From NCBI RefSeq assembly GCF_022829365.1, contig NZ_JAKSYJ010000160.1:1-64000 (forward strand): a stretch of 64,000 nucleotides of DNA, given 5' to 3'. The DNA comes from Methylobacterium sp. J-077 (GTDB lineage: Bacteria > Pseudomonadota > Alphaproteobacteria > Rhizobiales > Beijerinckiaceae). Positions 63,874 through 64,000 of the stretch are shown piece by piece. The notes beneath the pieces are model-generated. The model did no database searches, was not told where the DNA came from, and saw nothing but the letters and a program-made list of their open reading frames with translations. The position numbers were made by a program, and so were the translations under genes. The number at the start of each line of letters is the position of its first letter. The first letter of the stretch is position 1.

Positions 63874-64000
63874 ATGACGACTCTCCTCTTCGTCGAGCAC
63901 GGCAACGGTCAGATCAAGGACGGCACGCTGAAGGCGCTGACCGCCGCCAAGGGTATCGGCGCGCCGGTCCACGCCCTCGTGCTGGGCAGCAATTCGAAGG
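63874..64000 (+). CDS. etfA: electron transfer flavoprotein, alpha subunit (5' part)
   Basis: The first 42 codons of EtfA (MTTLLFVEHGNGQIKDGTLK, then ALVLGSN) are present; the window ends inside the gene. The partner of EtfB, carrying the FAD-binding domain. The order etfB-etfA is conserved in Rhizobiales. Confidence 0.85.
   Translation, partial: MTTLLFVEHGNGQIKDGTLKALTAAKGIGAPVHALVLGSNSK

Overview
The window is chromosomal DNA from a high-GC alphaproteobacterium, most likely Methylobacterium or a close relative in the Methylobacteriaceae. This is inferred from gene content: hom next to glpX, a GapR-type DUF2312 protein, a TIGR02302 protein, twin-helix protein / cobalamin adenosyltransferase / etfBA order, DUF1236, extensin-like and YkuD proteins, and an ExoR-like Sel1 protein. 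I see no rRNA, CRISPR array, insertion sequence, integrase or prophage. One tRNA (Phe) is present.

Layout. 0.2-6.2 kb: two small proteins, a YbaK-type deacylase, then a minus-strand catabolic-looking unit (MFS transporter, class III CoA-transferase, crotonase-fold protein) and a NarK-like transporter ending at a strong hairpin. 6.7-12.4 kb: a small exported protein, an L,D-transpeptidase, glpX and hom, a ceramidase-family membrane protein and xth. 12.5-14.5 kb: a peptide deformylase homologue that has lost its metal ligands, then a tandem pair of glutathione S-transferases. 14.6-26.3 kb is a long minus-strand run: ExoR-like protein overlapping ilvD, eutBC, a transglutaminase-like protein, lutABC, a PoxB-type pyruvate oxidase and an isochorismatase-fold hydrolase. 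Together lutABC and PoxB could take lactate to pyruvate to acetate, and eutBC could release acetaldehyde and ammonia from ethanolamine. The cobalamin adenosyltransferase that would supply the EutBC cofactor lies at 62.3 kb.

26.5-39.9 kb is mixed core: an M3 oligopeptidase, an extensin-like protein, a second L,D-transpeptidase, an orphan receiver, yraN-rsmI opposite an LppC-like lipoprotein, then hemW-rdgB-rph opposite hrcA. 39.9-44.3 kb: two same-length, same-strand chemoreceptors, both carrying the dCache amino-acid-binding signature. 44.6-53.8 kb: a glycine-rich DUF1236 protein, a KgtP-like transporter, a secreted alpha/beta hydrolase, gapR opposite purC, a Crp/Fnr regulator, a PAS protein, a ketopantoate-reductase-like protein and tRNA-Phe. 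53.9-64 kb: yacG-maf behind a leader with three mutually complementary arms, small proteins, an intracellular PHB depolymerase, a methyltransferase of uncertain origin, the TIGR02302 protein with a Gln-Gly repeat, a twin-helix protein, a PagL-like lipid A deacylase, cobalamin adenosyltransferase, etfB and the start of etfA.

I do not see a clear undescribed multi-gene system. The best leads are single-gene or local: the deformylase homologue with substituted active-site residues, the crotonase lacking both catalytic glutamates in a CoA-transferase/transporter unit, the chemoreceptor pair differing at one ligand-pocket position, the alternative-hairpin leader of maf-yacG, and an isolated TTGGTATACCAA palindrome.
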